Assembly: GCF_009695585.1 (NCBI RefSeq)
Contig: NZ_VUNR01000006.1
Location: forward strand, 1-64,000
DNA length: 64,000 nucleotides
Reading direction: 5' to 3'
Source: Anaerovibrio slackiae
Lineage (GTDB): Bacteria > Bacillota > Negativicutes > Selenomonadales > Selenomonadaceae
Shown here in pieces: positions 43,901 to 53,454 of this stretch. A program made the translations under genes and the position numbers. Every line of letters begins with the position of its first letter. Position 1 is the stretch's first letter. The notes under the pieces were generated by a model that did not search any database, had not been told where the DNA came from, and saw only the letters and a program-made list of their open reading frames with translations.

Positions 43901-45193
43901 GGTGCCGTCACGCTGGGGATAAAGCTGCACCATTGCCTCACGTCTCGGCACCGGCAGCCTTTCCCCGGCATTTTCCAGCACAAATTCCTGATGAGCCTGC
44001 AAGAAGCTGCTGACTACATCCTGATTTTCCTCATGGGCAATGGTACAGGTACTGTACACCAGTATGCCCCCCGGCTTTACCGCCTCGGCAGCACTTTCCA
44101 GTATAGCCAGCTGCAATGCAGGAAGCTCCCGGATAAGCTCCGGCGTCTTGCGCCAGCGGGAATCCGGCTTGCGTCTAAGCACCCCAAGGCCTGAGCAAGG
44201 GGCATCCACCAGCACCCTGTCAGCCTGTCCGGCAAAATCCCTGCCGATGGTCCTGGCATCCTGCAGCCGTGGCTCAATAATCTGGATGCCAAGGCGATGG
44301 GCGTTTTCCATCACCCGCTGCAATTTGTGATCGTAGATGTCACATGCCACAATCCGCCCCCTGTTTTCCATCAGGGCGGCAATATGGGTGGTCTTGCCTC
44401 CCGGGGCACTGCACACATCCAGCACCAGCTCCCCCGGCTCCGGTGACAGCACATGAGCCACCAGCATGGAGCTTTCATCCTGCACCTGGCAGTAGCCCTC
44501 CTGCAAGGCGGACAGGCTGTCCAATGCGCCATGTTCCTCCAAAATAAATCCCTCATCCACCAGCTGGGAAGGCTGCACCTCCACGCCTGCCGCTACCAGC
44601 TGCAAGCGAAGTTCTGATGGGCTTGTCTTTAATGTATTGGTGCGCACGGACAGAGGTGCCTGCTGGTTGTTGAACCGGCACAGCTGCTCCGCCTCATCGT
44701 AGCCAAACTCCTTGATCCAGCGGCGCACCAGCCACTCGGGATGCTGCTCCCTCAGTGCCAGCTGCACCGTGGCATTGCCCTTGCCGGAGGGGAAAGCTCC
44801 CTTTTCCGGCTCCCTGGCCATGGAGCGCAGGATGCCGTTGACAAAGCCTGCCGCTCCCTTATTGGCAAATTTCTTGGTCAGCTCCACCGACTCATTGCAG
44901 GCGGCAGAGGCAGGGATTTTGTCCATGTAGCGCAGCTGATAGGTGCCCAGCCGCAATATGTCCTGCACTACAGGATTGACCTTTTTCCAGGGACGGGAAA
45001 GGTACTTTTTGATAATCCAGTCCAGGGTTTCCCCTGCCTTGACGGTGCCATAGACCAGCTCCGTCACGAACCGCCTGTCCATGTCTGACAGGCCTCCCTG
45101 CCTCAGCTCCTTTGCCAGTGCCACGTTGGCGTAGGCACCCTGCTGATGCACGGCATGAAGGATTTTTAATGCGGCTTCCCTTGCTTTATCCAT
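43865..45193 (-). CDS. rsmB: 16S rRNA cytosine-C5 methyltransferase RsmB (Sun)
   Basis: 442 residues. An N-terminal NusB-like RNA-binding domain (about 1-140) is followed by the methyltransferase domain with SAM motif VLDVCSAPGGKTTHIA, the VLVDAPCSGLGVLRRKP catalytic-loop cysteine and LVYSTCTIAHEENQD, the second cysteine. It modifies C967 of 16S rRNA. It starts four bases before the end of the DUF116 gene spacer and belongs to the def-fmt operon. Confidence 0.96.
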   Translation of the reverse strand: MDKAREAALKILHAVHQQGAYANVALAKELRQGGLSDMDRRFVTELVYGTVKAGETLDWIIKKYLSRPWKKVNPVVQDILRLGTYQLRYMDKIPASAACNESVELTKKFANKGAAGFVNGILRSMAREPEKGAFPSGKGNATVQLALREQHPEWLVRRWIKEFGYDEAEQLCRFNNQQAPLSVRTNTLKTSPSELRLQLVAAGVEVQPSQLVDEGFILEEHGALDSLSALQEGYCQVQDESSMLVAHVLSPEPGELVLDVCSAPGGKTTHIAALMENRGRIVACDIYDHKLQRVMENAHRLGIQIIEPRLQDARTIGRDFAGQADRVLVDAPCSGLGVLRRKPDSRWRKTPELIRELPALQLAILESAAEAVKPGGILVYSTCTIAHEENQDVVSSFLQAHQEFVLENAGERLPVPRREAMVQLYPQRDGTDGFFIACMRKK

Positions 45194-45197
45194 TAGG

Positions 45198-45983
45198 TTA
45201 TTTTCTCCTTATAATTTCTTCGATGGCCTGACGAAACTCCTTTAAGTCCACGTGGGTGTTGTAGCAGGGACCGTTGGGACGCAGGTTCAGGACTCCCACG
45301 GAGGGAATCGGGTATACATCCTGTATGCCGCTGGCCAGGTCACGCTCACAGGCAATAGCCACTACCGCCTGGGGGCGGATTTTCATAACTGTCTGCCGGG
45401 CCAGGGTGCCCCCTGTCACCACGAAGAAATGAAAGCCCATTTCCTCTGCCATAGTCACCAGGGCACCGATGTCGCACCTGCCACAGCGCTTGCAGTTATG
45501 CGGGTCCCGGGTAATCTTGTGGGGGCAGTCTGCCAGCTGCAAGCAATGGGGCGTCACCACCAGCAGCCTGTCAGGAGGCACCTTCAGATGGCGATGCTTT
45601 ACTATCTGGTTGCTCACCGCCACAAAGGAGCCCTCAATCCGCCGCCTGTCAATGCCCAGCAGCTTCCCGGCACCTACCGCCACATAAAACAGCATATTCA
45701 TCAGGGCATAAGTCTGGCGGCTGAAGCATTTTGGCACAGGCCAGCCCAGCACACCTGCCAGCATGCTGAAATTGCCCAGCGCCAAAAGCCCTGCCACTAC
45801 CCCCAGCACCAGGCCAAAGCACAATGGCAGATATTCATTTATTTCCCAAAGCCCCGGATAAGCAACCTTCCACATGATGAGGAAAGCGAGGGCCACCACG
45901 GCAAAGCTGCCGCCCATCAGGCTGATAAAAAGCCTTTTCTTGTTGCTCTTATGGGGCGCCTTATTTTGTGTAACGCAATTCAT
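45198..45983 (-). CDS. DUF116 membrane protein
   Basis: 261 residues. Two N-terminal transmembrane helices (about 18-37 and 50-75) precede a soluble domain with a cysteine cluster (CPHKITRDPHNCKRCGRCDIGAL) that may bind an iron-sulfur cluster or zinc, and a conserved TGGTLARQTVMKIRPQAVVAIACERDL. DUF116 proteins are regularly encoded between fmt and rsmB in Clostridia and Negativicutes but have no known function. The conserved company suggests a role linked to translation initiation or rRNA modification. Confidence 0.9.
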   Translation of the reverse strand: MNCVTQNKAPHKSNKKRLFISLMGGSFAVVALAFLIMWKVAYPGLWEINEYLPLCFGLVLGVVAGLLALGNFSMLAGVLGWPVPKCFSRQTYALMNMLFYVAVGAGKLLGIDRRRIEGSFVAVSNQIVKHRHLKVPPDRLLVVTPHCLQLADCPHKITRDPHNCKRCGRCDIGALVTMAEEMGFHFFVVTGGTLARQTVMKIRPQAVVAIACERDLASGIQDVYPIPSVGVLNLRPNGPCYNTHVDLKEFRQAIEEIIRRK

Positions 45984-46001
45984 AATTTTTACCCAAGCTT
46001 T

Positions 46002-46937
46002 TTATGAGAAAACTGCTCCGATTTCCACACCATGGCCCCGGACAAAATCCCCGGCGCTCATGCGCTTCCTGCTTGGTGGCTGCAATTCCAGCACCTCCAG
46101 CAGCCCCTTGCCGGTGGCTACTTTGAAGCTGTTTTTGCCCAGCTCCGTCACCGTTCCCGGTGGCTGGCTGCAATCCCCCTCCGCTGCACGGGTACGCCAG
46201 AATTTATAGTTTTTGCCCTCCAGCATGCCCCATGCCACAGGCCAGGAATTGAGCCCGCGAATCAGGTTGTGGATCTCTGTTGCCGTCTTCGTCCAGTCAA
46301 TGTGCCCTGTTTCCTTGTTCAGCATCCCGGCATAGTTGGACAGGCTGTCATCCTGCTTCTCCGGCACAATAGTGCCTGCCGCCAAACCGTCTATAGTGTC
46401 AGACAGAAGCCTGCCCCCCATGTCCATCAGCTTGTCATGAAGCTCCTCCGTGGTCATGTCAGGGGTGATGGCTACCTTATCCTTCAGCAGCATATCGCCG
46501 GTGTCCAGCCCTGCATCCATCAGCATGGTGGTAACACCGGTCTCCTCCTCGCCGTTGATGATGGACCAGTGAATCGGTGCCGCTCCCCTGTACCTTGGCA
46601 GCAGGGAGGCGTGGACATTGACGCAGCCCAGCCTTGGGATATCCAGAATCCGCTGGGACAGAATCTGCCCGAAAGCCACTACTACGATGAGGTCAGGCTG
46701 CATTTCCTCCAGCCTTGCCGTAAATTCCTCTGTCTTGATTTTTTCCGGCTGCAATACCGGCAAACCGTACTCAAGAGCCGCCTGCTTCACAGGAGAGGCC
46801 TGAAGGTTATGCCCCCTGCCCTTTGGCCGGTCCGGCTGGGTAATCACCGCCATAATATCTGTCTTTTCCTGCAAGACACGCAGGCAGGGTACGGCAAAAT
46901 CCGGCGTACCCATGAAAATCGTTTTCAATCTATCCAT
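46002..46937 (-). CDS. fmt: Methionyl-tRNA formyltransferase
   Basis: 311 residues. Motifs: FMGTPDFAVPCL, VNVHASLLPRYRGAAPIHW with the catalytic Asn/His, and GVTTMLMDAGLDTGDML. An OB-like C-terminal domain recognises the initiator tRNA. It transfers formyl from 10-formyl-THF to Met-tRNA(fMet). It follows def in the operon with a 90-bp gap, which holds short GCTGCT-type repeats and no gene. Confidence 0.97.
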   Translation of the reverse strand: MDRLKTIFMGTPDFAVPCLRVLQEKTDIMAVITQPDRPKGRGHNLQASPVKQAALEYGLPVLQPEKIKTEEFTARLEEMQPDLIVVVAFGQILSQRILDIPRLGCVNVHASLLPRYRGAAPIHWSIINGEEETGVTTMLMDAGLDTGDMLLKDKVAITPDMTTEELHDKLMDMGGRLLSDTIDGLAAGTIVPEKQDDSLSNYAGMLNKETGHIDWTKTATEIHNLIRGLNSWPVAWGMLEGKNYKFWRTRAAEGDCSQPPGTVTELGKNSFKVATGKGLLEVLELQPPSRKRMSAGDFVRGHGVEIGAVFS

Positions 46938-47026
46938 ATTGTATTTTATCTCCTTATATTGCCCCTTGGGGACTGCGCATGGCTGCTAATAGCTGCACAC
47001 AACTTCCCATAGCTGCTCATGGCTGC

Positions 47027-47500
47027 TTACTGCTGCTTTTTGTCCCCCTGCCTGATGCTCCTTGCCACATCAATGAACAGCACTCCCTGCAAGTGATCCA
47101 GCTCATGCTGGATGCAGCGTGCCAGAAGCCCGTCAGCCGTCAGCTTCTTCCGCTTGTTCCAGCGGTTGGTGTACTCCACCGTCACCTTGGCGGCACGCTC
47201 CACATCACCGAAGACATTTGGCACGCTGAGGCAGCCCTCCGAGTCGGTGGCACAGCCCTCCCGTGCCGTAATCACAGGATTAACAAGCTCCAAAAGCCCA
47301 TGCTCATCCTGCACATCTATCACCACGCAGCGGATGGACTGGCCAATCTGGGGAGCCGCCAGCCCCACCCCGTCAGCCTTGTACATGGTTTCCGCCATGC
47401 TATCCATAAGCTTTCTCAGCTTGCTATCCACCTTTTCAATCGGAGCCGCAATCTGCTTTAAAACGGGATCTCCTGCTTTCACAATCTCCAGCACTGCCAT
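47027..47500 (-). CDS. def: Peptide deformylase
   Basis: 157 residues. All three metal-site motifs are intact: GVGLAAPQIG, EGCLSVP and QHELDHLQG. It removes the N-formyl group from nascent proteins. GGGAGGATG precedes the ATG, and the gene is first in the def-fmt-DUF116-rsmB-rlmN transcript, with promoter 47537-47566. Confidence 0.98.
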   Translation of the reverse strand: MAVLEIVKAGDPVLKQIAAPIEKVDSKLRKLMDSMAETMYKADGVGLAAPQIGQSIRCVVIDVQDEHGLLELVNPVITAREGCATDSEGCLSVPNVFGDVERAAKVTVEYTNRWNKRKKLTADGLLARCIQHELDHLQGVLFIDVARSIRQGDKKQQ

Positions 47501-47536
47501 TTATATCATCCTCCCAAAATTCTTCATAACTAATTA

Positions 47537-47566
47537 ATTCTAGCACATTTACATGTACATTGACAA
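47537..47566 (-). promoter_or_regulatory. Promoter of the def-fmt operon
   Basis: TTGTCA (47561-47566), 18-bp spacer, TAGAAT (47537-47542) on the minus strand, about 37 bp before the def start codon. Confidence 0.7.
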
Positions 47567-47632
47567 TTTTTCCCACAAAAAATGACAGATAGCCCTATTT
47601 CGCACGGCAGGCTATATTTCCACACACCAAAA

Positions 47633-47660
47633 GAGGCCGGGACATACATCCCGACCTCAA
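47633..47660 (-). terminator. Terminator of nifJ
   Basis: On the minus strand GAGGTCGGGA pairs with TCCCGGCCTC around a 6-nt loop and is followed by TTTTGG. It lies about 95 bp after the nifJ stop and isolates it from def. Confidence 0.8.
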
Positions 47661-47752
47661 TTTTATTTTTTATTCAGCCTGTCAAAGAAAGCATTTTGCA
47701 ATTACAGCAGTTGCAAAAGCTCCTGCCATGCTTGCCGCCAGCGTAAGGATTC

Positions 47753-50700
47753 TTACTTGCCAGCCAGCTTCTTGTAGCCTGCCAGACGGTTCTGGGCATC
47801 CTTCTTGGTCTTCTCAAAGAGAGCCTCAGCTGCCTCAGGGAAGCTGCGCTTGAGGGAGGAATAACGAACCTCGCCCAGCAGGAAGTCCTCGAACTTATCC
47901 CAGTCAGGCTCCTTGGAATCCAGGGTGAAGGCAGGCTTCTCGCCGCCAACCAGAGCAGGGTTGTAACGGAAGTTAGCCCAGTAGCCGCACTCAACAGCCC
48001 TCTTGGCCTCCTCCTGGCTCTTGCCCATGCCGATGCGGATGCCGTGGTTGATACATGGAGCATACGCGATGATGAGGGATGGTCCCGGATAAGCCTCAGC
48101 CTCGGCAATAGCCTTGAGAGCCTGATTCTTGTCAGCACCCATATCAATCTGAGCTACATATACATAACCGTAGGTCATAGCCATCATGCCCAGATCCTTC
48201 TTCTTGGTCTTCTTGCCGGTTGCAGCAAACTGAGCAATAGCGGCAGTAGGAGTAGCCTTGGAAGCCTGACCGCCGGTGTTGGAGTATACCTCGGTATCGA
48301 ATACGAATACGTTTACATCCTCGCCGGAAGCAAGTACATGGTCTACGCCGCCGTAGCCGATATCATAAGCCCAGCCGTCGCCGCCGAAGATCCACTGGGA
48401 ACGCTTAACCAGGAAGTCGCTGTTCTCGGCAATCTTGTTCAGCAGCTCATCGCCGTCCTTCTCGTTTGCCAGAAGCTCGGCAACAGCATCAGCACGCTGA
48501 CGGGAACCCTCGCCTGCATCCTTGTTGTCGTACCACTCCTTGAGAGCTTCCTGCAATGCAGCGGAGCCCTTGCCGGCATCCAAAGCAGCCTTTACATCAG
48601 CAGTCAGGGCATTGCGGACAGCCTTTACGCCCAGGAACATGCCAAGGCCGAACTCGGCATTGTCCTCGAACAGGGAGTTAGCCCAGGCAGGGCCATGGCC
48701 CTGTGCATTCTTGGTATAAGGCATTGCCGGAGCGCTGGCACCCCAGATGGAGGAGCAGCCGGTAGCGTTGGCAATCATCATGCGGTCGCCAAAGAGCTGG
48801 GTGATGAGCTTTGCATACGGAGTCTCGCCGCAGCCTGCGCAGGCGCCGGAGAACTCAAGCAGAGGCTGCTCGAACTGGGAACCCTTTACAGTGTCCTTCT
48901 TCACAGGGTTTGCCTTCGGAGCAACCTTCTTAGGGTCTACGCCGTAGTCAAATACAGCCTGCTGAGTCTCCTGGGTAGCGATAGGCTTCATAACCAGAGC
49001 CTTCTCCTTGGCAGGGCAAACATTAGCGCAGTTGCCGCAGCCGGAGCAATCCAGAACGGATACAGCCATGGTGAAGTTCAGGCCCTTTGCACCAATAGCA
49101 GGCTTGGAAGCGAAGGCTGCAGGAGCTGCGTCCTTCTCAGCATCAGTAGTGAGAACAGGGCGGATAGCTGCATGAGGGCAGACAAATGCGCACTGGTTAC
49201 ACTGAATACACTTGGTAACATCCCACTCAGGTACGTTGATGGCGATGCCGCGCTTCTCATAAGCGGATGCACCGCTAGGGAATGTACCATCAGCCAGGGA
49301 CTCCAGAGCCTTGACGGACAGCTTGTTGCCCTCCTGACGGTTGATAGGGTTCTGGATGTTCTTGATGTAATCAGGCAGGTCAGCTGCAGCTGCCTCAGCG
49401 GCATCCTCAGCATTTGCCCAATCAGCAGGAACCTCTACCTGATGCAGGGCATTGATACCTGCATCGATGGCACCGTGGTTCATATCAACGATGTTCTGGC
49501 CCTTCTTGCCATAGGAAGTAACTACGGCATCCTTCAGGTACTGAACAGCAGTATCAATAGGAATAATGTCAGCCAGCTTGAAGAATGCGGACTGCATTAC
49601 CATGTTGAAGCGGCCGCCGAGGCCCAGCTCCTGGGCAATCTTGACAGCGTTTACAGTGTAGAACTTGATGTTGTTCCTGGCTATGTAACGCTTCATGGAA
49701 GCAGGCAGATGCTCGTTCAGCTCTGCATCAGTCCAGATGGTGTTCAGCAGGAAAGTGCCATTCTTCTTCAAGCCTGCCAGCAGGTCATACTTGTCAACAT
49801 AGGACTGCTGGGAGCAGGAAATGAAGTTTGCATTGTTAATCAGATATGGAGAAGCAATCGGAGTCTCGCCAAATCTCAGATGGGACATGGTGATACCGCC
49901 GGACTTCTTGGAGTCATAAGCGAAATAAGCCTGAGCATAGAGCTTGGTCTTGTCGCCGATGATCTTGATAGCGGACTTGTTGGCGCCAACAGTACCGTCA
50001 GAGCCCAGGCCCCAGAACTTGCAGGCAGTGGTGCCGGCAGGAGTCAGGTCAACATCCTCAGGATACAGGGCCAGGGAAGTGCCATTCAGGTCATCATCAA
50101 TACCGATGGTGAAGCCGTTGGCAGGAACGTCTTTCTTCAGCTCCTCATAGATGCCCAGTACCTGGTCAGGATTTACATCCTTGCCGCCCAGGCCATAACG
50201 GCCGCCAACGATGATAGGATTTCTGTCAGTGCCATAGAAAGCAGTGCGGACATCCTGATACAGAGGCTCGCCCAGGGCACCTGGCTCCTTGGTGCGATCC
50301 ATAACGGCAATCTTGGTAACAGTGGAAGGAATAGCATTCAGGAAATGCTTTACAGAGAACGGACGGAACAGATGAACTGCAACCATACCAACCTTCTCGC
50401 CCTTGCCATTGAGGTAATCAACAGCCTCAACCAGAGTCTGGTTCAGGGAACCCATAGCGATAACTACGCGCTCTGCATCAGGTGCGCCATAGTAATCGAA
50501 TACATGGTGCTCACGGCCGGTAACCTTTGCCAGGTCAGCCATAGCCTCCTCAACCAGGTCAGGCACAGCCTCATAATACTTATTTACAGTCTCGCGAGTC
50601 TGGAAATAAATATCATCGTTCTGGGCAGTACCGCGGATGCAAGGATGGTCAGGATTCAGGGCGTTGCGGCGGAACCTGTTCACAGCATCCCAGTCCAGAA

Positions 50701-51280
50701 TCTTGCCCAGCTCATCATAAGGAATAACCTCAATCTTCTGGATTTCGTGGGAAGTACGGAAACCGTCAAAGAAGTTCAGGAAAGGAACGCGGCCCTTGAT
50801 GGCAACCAGATGAGCAACAGCAGCCAAATCCATAACTTCCTGTACGGAAGACTCGCACAGCATAGCCATGCCGGTCTGGCGTGCAGCCATAACATCCTGA
50901 TGATCGCCAAAAATGTTCAGGGAGCTGGTTGCCAAAGCACGAGCACTTACATGGAATACACCTGGAAGCAGCTCACCGGATACCTTGTACATGTTAGGAA
51001 TCATCAACAGCATACCCTGGGATGCAGTATAGGTGGTGGTCAATGCACCAGCCTGCAGAGAACCGTGCACAGCACCAGCTGCACCAGCCTCGGACTCCAT
51101 CTCAATGATGTTTACCTTCTGGCCGAACAGGTTCAGCTGACCTTTGGCTGCCATCTCGTCAACGTTCTCAGCCATAGGAGAAGAAGGTGTAATAGGATAG
51201 ATAGCGGCTACATCAGTAAAAGCGTAGGATATATACGCAGCAGCAGCATTACCATCCATAGTTTTCATTTTCTTGCTCAT
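47753..51280 (-). CDS. nifJ: Pyruvate:ferredoxin (flavodoxin) oxidoreductase, single-chain
   Basis: 1175 residues from the ATG at 51280 (GGGGGAG nine bases upstream); a 58-residue upstream extension is non-conserved. All PFOR domains occur in one chain: N-terminal domain with YPITPSSPMAE, a two-4Fe-4S ferredoxin domain near 690-760 (CIQCNQCAFVCPHAA and CSGCGNCANVCPAKE), and a TPP domain with GACAGCGETPY, NATGCSSIWG and VFDTEVYSNTGGQ, plus the proximal cluster cysteines. It oxidises pyruvate to acetyl-CoA, CO2 and reduced ferredoxin, the key reaction of fermentative anaerobes. Monocistronic, with a strong promoter and terminator; codon use suggests high expression. Confidence 0.98.
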   Translation of the reverse strand: MSKKMKTMDGNAAAAYISYAFTDVAAIYPITPSSPMAENVDEMAAKGQLNLFGQKVNIIEMESEAGAAGAVHGSLQAGALTTTYTASQGMLLMIPNMYKVSGELLPGVFHVSARALATSSLNIFGDHQDVMAARQTGMAMLCESSVQEVMDLAAVAHLVAIKGRVPFLNFFDGFRTSHEIQKIEVIPYDELGKILDWDAVNRFRRNALNPDHPCIRGTAQNDDIYFQTRETVNKYYEAVPDLVEEAMADLAKVTGREHHVFDYYGAPDAERVVIAMGSLNQTLVEAVDYLNGKGEKVGMVAVHLFRPFSVKHFLNAIPSTVTKIAVMDRTKEPGALGEPLYQDVRTAFYGTDRNPIIVGGRYGLGGKDVNPDQVLGIYEELKKDVPANGFTIGIDDDLNGTSLALYPEDVDLTPAGTTACKFWGLGSDGTVGANKSAIKIIGDKTKLYAQAYFAYDSKKSGGITMSHLRFGETPIASPYLINNANFISCSQQSYVDKYDLLAGLKKNGTFLLNTIWTDAELNEHLPASMKRYIARNNIKFYTVNAVKIAQELGLGGRFNMVMQSAFFKLADIIPIDTAVQYLKDAVVTSYGKKGQNIVDMNHGAIDAGINALHQVEVPADWANAEDAAEAAAADLPDYIKNIQNPINRQEGNKLSVKALESLADGTFPSGASAYEKRGIAINVPEWDVTKCIQCNQCAFVCPHAAIRPVLTTDAEKDAAPAAFASKPAIGAKGLNFTMAVSVLDCSGCGNCANVCPAKEKALVMKPIATQETQQAVFDYGVDPKKVAPKANPVKKDTVKGSQFEQPLLEFSGACAGCGETPYAKLITQLFGDRMMIANATGCSSIWGASAPAMPYTKNAQGHGPAWANSLFEDNAEFGLGMFLGVKAVRNALTADVKAALDAGKGSAALQEALKEWYDNKDAGEGSRQRADAVAELLANEKDGDELLNKIAENSDFLVKRSQWIFGGDGWAYDIGYGGVDHVLASGEDVNVFVFDTEVYSNTGGQASKATPTAAIAQFAATGKKTKKKDLGMMAMTYGYVYVAQIDMGADKNQALKAIAEAEAYPGPSLIIAYAPCINHGIRIGMGKSQEEAKRAVECGYWANFRYNPALVGGEKPAFTLDSKEPDWDKFEDFLLGEVRYSSLKRSFPEAAEALFEKTKKDAQNRLAGYKKLAGK

Positions 51281-51468
51281 GTTTTTATACTCCCCCTTGT
51301 GATTAGTACGCAGCCCATCTTTTGTCCAACCTTTAAAAAAAGACGAATTGATTGACGCAAACCGGCTTTTTCTGACTTGGTCAAAATTGGTACAACGTAT
51401 AAAGTATACACAACCAACTTGAACCATGCACTTTTCCTTATATGAAATATGCACAATCCGTTTACATT

Positions 51469-51497
51469 ATTATACAACCTGCGATAACTTTTGTAAA
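51469..51497 (-). promoter_or_regulatory. Promoter of nifJ
   Basis: TTTACA (51492-51497), 17-bp spacer, TATAAT (51469-51474) on the minus strand. The leader to the start codon is about 180 nt and contains no gene. Between this and the metY promoter, 51530-51575 has four ACAATT/AATT-type repeats that could be regulator sites. Confidence 0.8.
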
Positions 51498-51614
51498 TGG
51501 ACATATCATTTTTGCAACCTTTACATTTATTTTGACAATTCGCTACAATTAGCAACAATTCACAATAATTGAATTTTGGCTGACAATACTTTAACAATTT
51601 TTCAGTCTTTTCCC

Positions 51615-51643
51615 TTGCCAGCGAGTGTTCCTTACTATAAAAT
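51615..51643 (+). promoter_or_regulatory. Promoter of metY
   Basis: TTGCCA (51615-51620), 17-bp spacer, TAAAAT (51638-51643) on the plus strand, about 80 bp ahead of the start codon. Confidence 0.6.
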
Positions 51644-51662
51644 ATATGAATATATGGACATA

Positions 51663-51686
51663 TGCATATATTTTGCAATATATGCA
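51663..51686 (+). promoter_or_regulatory. Perfect 10-bp inverted repeat in the metY leader
   Basis: TGCATATATT and AATATATGCA flank TTGC, a 24-bp perfect palindrome about 13 bp downstream of the predicted transcription start and 36 bp before the metY ATG. It could be a repressor site or an RNA hairpin. No SAM riboswitch or T-box sequence is seen in this short leader. Confidence 0.55.
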
Positions 51687-51721
51687 AGATTATTTTTGGA
51701 TTGTTTTAGGGGGAAATTTGT

Positions 51722-53008
51722 ATGAAGAATTATCATATCGGCACCAAATGCGTTCAGGCAGGCTACACGCCAAAAAATGGCGAGCCACGGCAGGTGCCAA
51801 TCATCCAGTCCACCACCTTCAAATACGATACCAGCGAGGAAATGGGCAAGCTCTTTGACCTGGAGGCCAGCGGCTATTTCTATACCCGGCTGCAGAATCC
51901 TACCAATGACTATGTCGCAGCCAAGATTGCCGCCCTGGAGGGAGGCTCCGCAGCCATGCTGACCTCCTCCGGCCAGGCAGCGAATTTCTTTGCCCTGTTC
52001 AATATCTGTGAGTGCGGCGACCACATCGTGGCATCATCTTCCATCTATGGCGGCACCTATAACCTGATTGCCGTTACCATGAAGAAGATGGGCATTGATG
52101 TAACATTTGTTTCCCCGGATGCGGATGAAGCGGAGCTGAATGCCGCTTTTCAGGAGAATACCAAGGCCATGTTTGGGGAGACCATTGCCAATCCTGCCCT
52201 GACGGTGCTGGATATTGAGCTGTTTGCCAGGGTTGCCCATGCCCACAACGTGCCGCTGATTGTGGACAACACCTTCCCTACCCCGGTAAACTGCCGCCCG
52301 ATTGAGTGGGGGGCGGATATCGTTACCCACTCCACCACCAAGTACATGGACGGCCACGGAGCTGCCGTAGGTGGCGCCATCGTTGATGCCGGACGCTTTG
52401 ACTGGATGGCTCATGCCGACAAGTTCCCGGGCCTCTGCACCCCTGATGACAGCTATCACGGCATCATTTACGCAGAAAAATTTGGCAAGGAAGGTGCCTT
52501 TATCACTAAGTGCACCGTGCAGCTCATGCGTGACCTGGGCTCCATCCCGTCCCCAAACAGCGCATTTCTTTTGAACCTGGGGCTGGAATCCCTCCATGTG
52601 AGGATGCCGAAGCATGTGGAAAACGGCCAAGCTGTGGCAGAATTTTTGGAGGCCCATCCAAAGGTAGCCTATGTGAATTATCCGGGGCTGGCTTCCAGCA
52701 AATATCATGAGCGTGCCAAAAAGTACCTGCCAAAGGGCGGCTGCGGCGTAGTTTCCTTCGGCCTGAAGGGGGGCAGGGAAGCTGCCAGCACCTTTATGAA
52801 GAACCTGAAGCTGGGTGCCATCGAAACCCATGTGGCCGATGCCCGCACCTGCTGCCTGAACCCTGCCACCTCCACCCATCGCCAGCTGACCGATGAGCAG
52901 CTCATCGAGGCCGGGGTACCGGCAGAGCTCATTCGCATCAGCCTGGGCATTGAGGACAAGGAGGACTTGATTGCCGATATTGCCAATGCATTGGATTCCA
53001 TTGAGTAA
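51722..53008 (+). CDS. metY: O-acetylhomoserine sulfhydrylase (homocysteine synthase)
   Basis: 428 residues, the MetY length. Cys/Met-metabolism PLP enzyme: GYFYTRLQNPTNDYVA, AMLTSSGQAAN, LIVDNTFPTP, the PLP Lys in THSTTKYMDGHG near residue 210 and HVADARTCCLNPATSTHRQL near the end. The long insert before GLESLHVRM separates MetY from cystathionine lyases. It joins O-acetylhomoserine and sulfide to make homocysteine. AGGGGG lies seven bases before the ATG. It stands alone, divergent from nifJ. Confidence 0.95.
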   Translation: MKNYHIGTKCVQAGYTPKNGEPRQVPIIQSTTFKYDTSEEMGKLFDLEASGYFYTRLQNPTNDYVAAKIAALEGGSAAMLTSSGQAANFFALFNICECGDHIVASSSIYGGTYNLIAVTMKKMGIDVTFVSPDADEAELNAAFQENTKAMFGETIANPALTVLDIELFARVAHAHNVPLIVDNTFPTPVNCRPIEWGADIVTHSTTKYMDGHGAAVGGAIVDAGRFDWMAHADKFPGLCTPDDSYHGIIYAEKFGKEGAFITKCTVQLMRDLGSIPSPNSAFLLNLGLESLHVRMPKHVENGQAVAEFLEAHPKVAYVNYPGLASSKYHERAKKYLPKGGCGVVSFGLKGGREAASTFMKNLKLGAIETHVADARTCCLNPATSTHRQLTDEQLIEAGVPAELIRISLGIEDKEDLIADIANALDSIE

Positions 53009-53033
53009 AACGAAATAACAAACAATACAAAAC

Positions 53034-53080
53034 AAAAATGGCGTGAACGCATATCTGCTGGTATGCGCCACGCCATTTTT
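53034..53080. terminator. Bidirectional terminator after metY
   Basis: AAAATGGCGTG…ACGCATA pairs with TATGCG…ACGCCATTTT around a short loop, flanked by A- and T-runs, so it serves metY and the convergent CMD remnant. Confidence 0.9.
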
Positions 53081-53085
53081 TTACT

Positions 53086-53454
53086 TTATTCAGAAGCAGC
53101 ACGCTCTGCAAAGACTTCCTTAGCTGTAAATATCCCGTTCAGCACCCGTGGAAATCCCACATAGGGTATGCACTGCATAAATGCCTCCACTATTTTTGAC
53201 TGCGAAAGCCCTACATTCAGGGCGCCGTTAATATGCACCCTGAGCTGGGGCTCACAGCCGCCCATAGCTAAAAGGCTGGTGATGGTTATCAGCTCACGCT
53301 CCTGCAAGGACAAGCCTTCCCTTGTATAAATATCCCCAAAGGCAAACTCCACAATATACCTGCCCAGATCAGGCGCAATATCCTCCAAGGCATTTATCAC
53401 GCCCTCGCCGCCTTTGCCATCCACTTTTGCCAGCTGCTGCCAGCCCTGCTCAAA
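53086..53454 (-). pseudogene. Carboxymuconolactone decarboxylase family gene, 5'-truncated
   Basis: The reading frame encodes …FEQGWQQLAKVDGKGGEGVI, then LQERELITITSLLAMGG and HINGALNVGLSQSKIVEA, the CMD-fold peroxidase-like family. Homology clearly begins upstream of the first possible start (GTG at 53424, no good ribosome binding site) and is cut by a stop codon at 53461-53463. The normal start codon and promoter are therefore missing. A shortened product from GTG is conceivable, but deletion is the simpler reading given the gene remnant next to it on the opposite strand. Confidence 0.65.

Noticed and set aside
48044-51355. A plus-strand open frame of about 1100 codons opposite nifJ
   Set aside because: It is the mirror of a highly codon-biased gene: nifJ has all PFOR motifs, whereas the antisense translation has no family motif and is Leu/Ser/Ile-rich. 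Lack of stops follows from codon choice.
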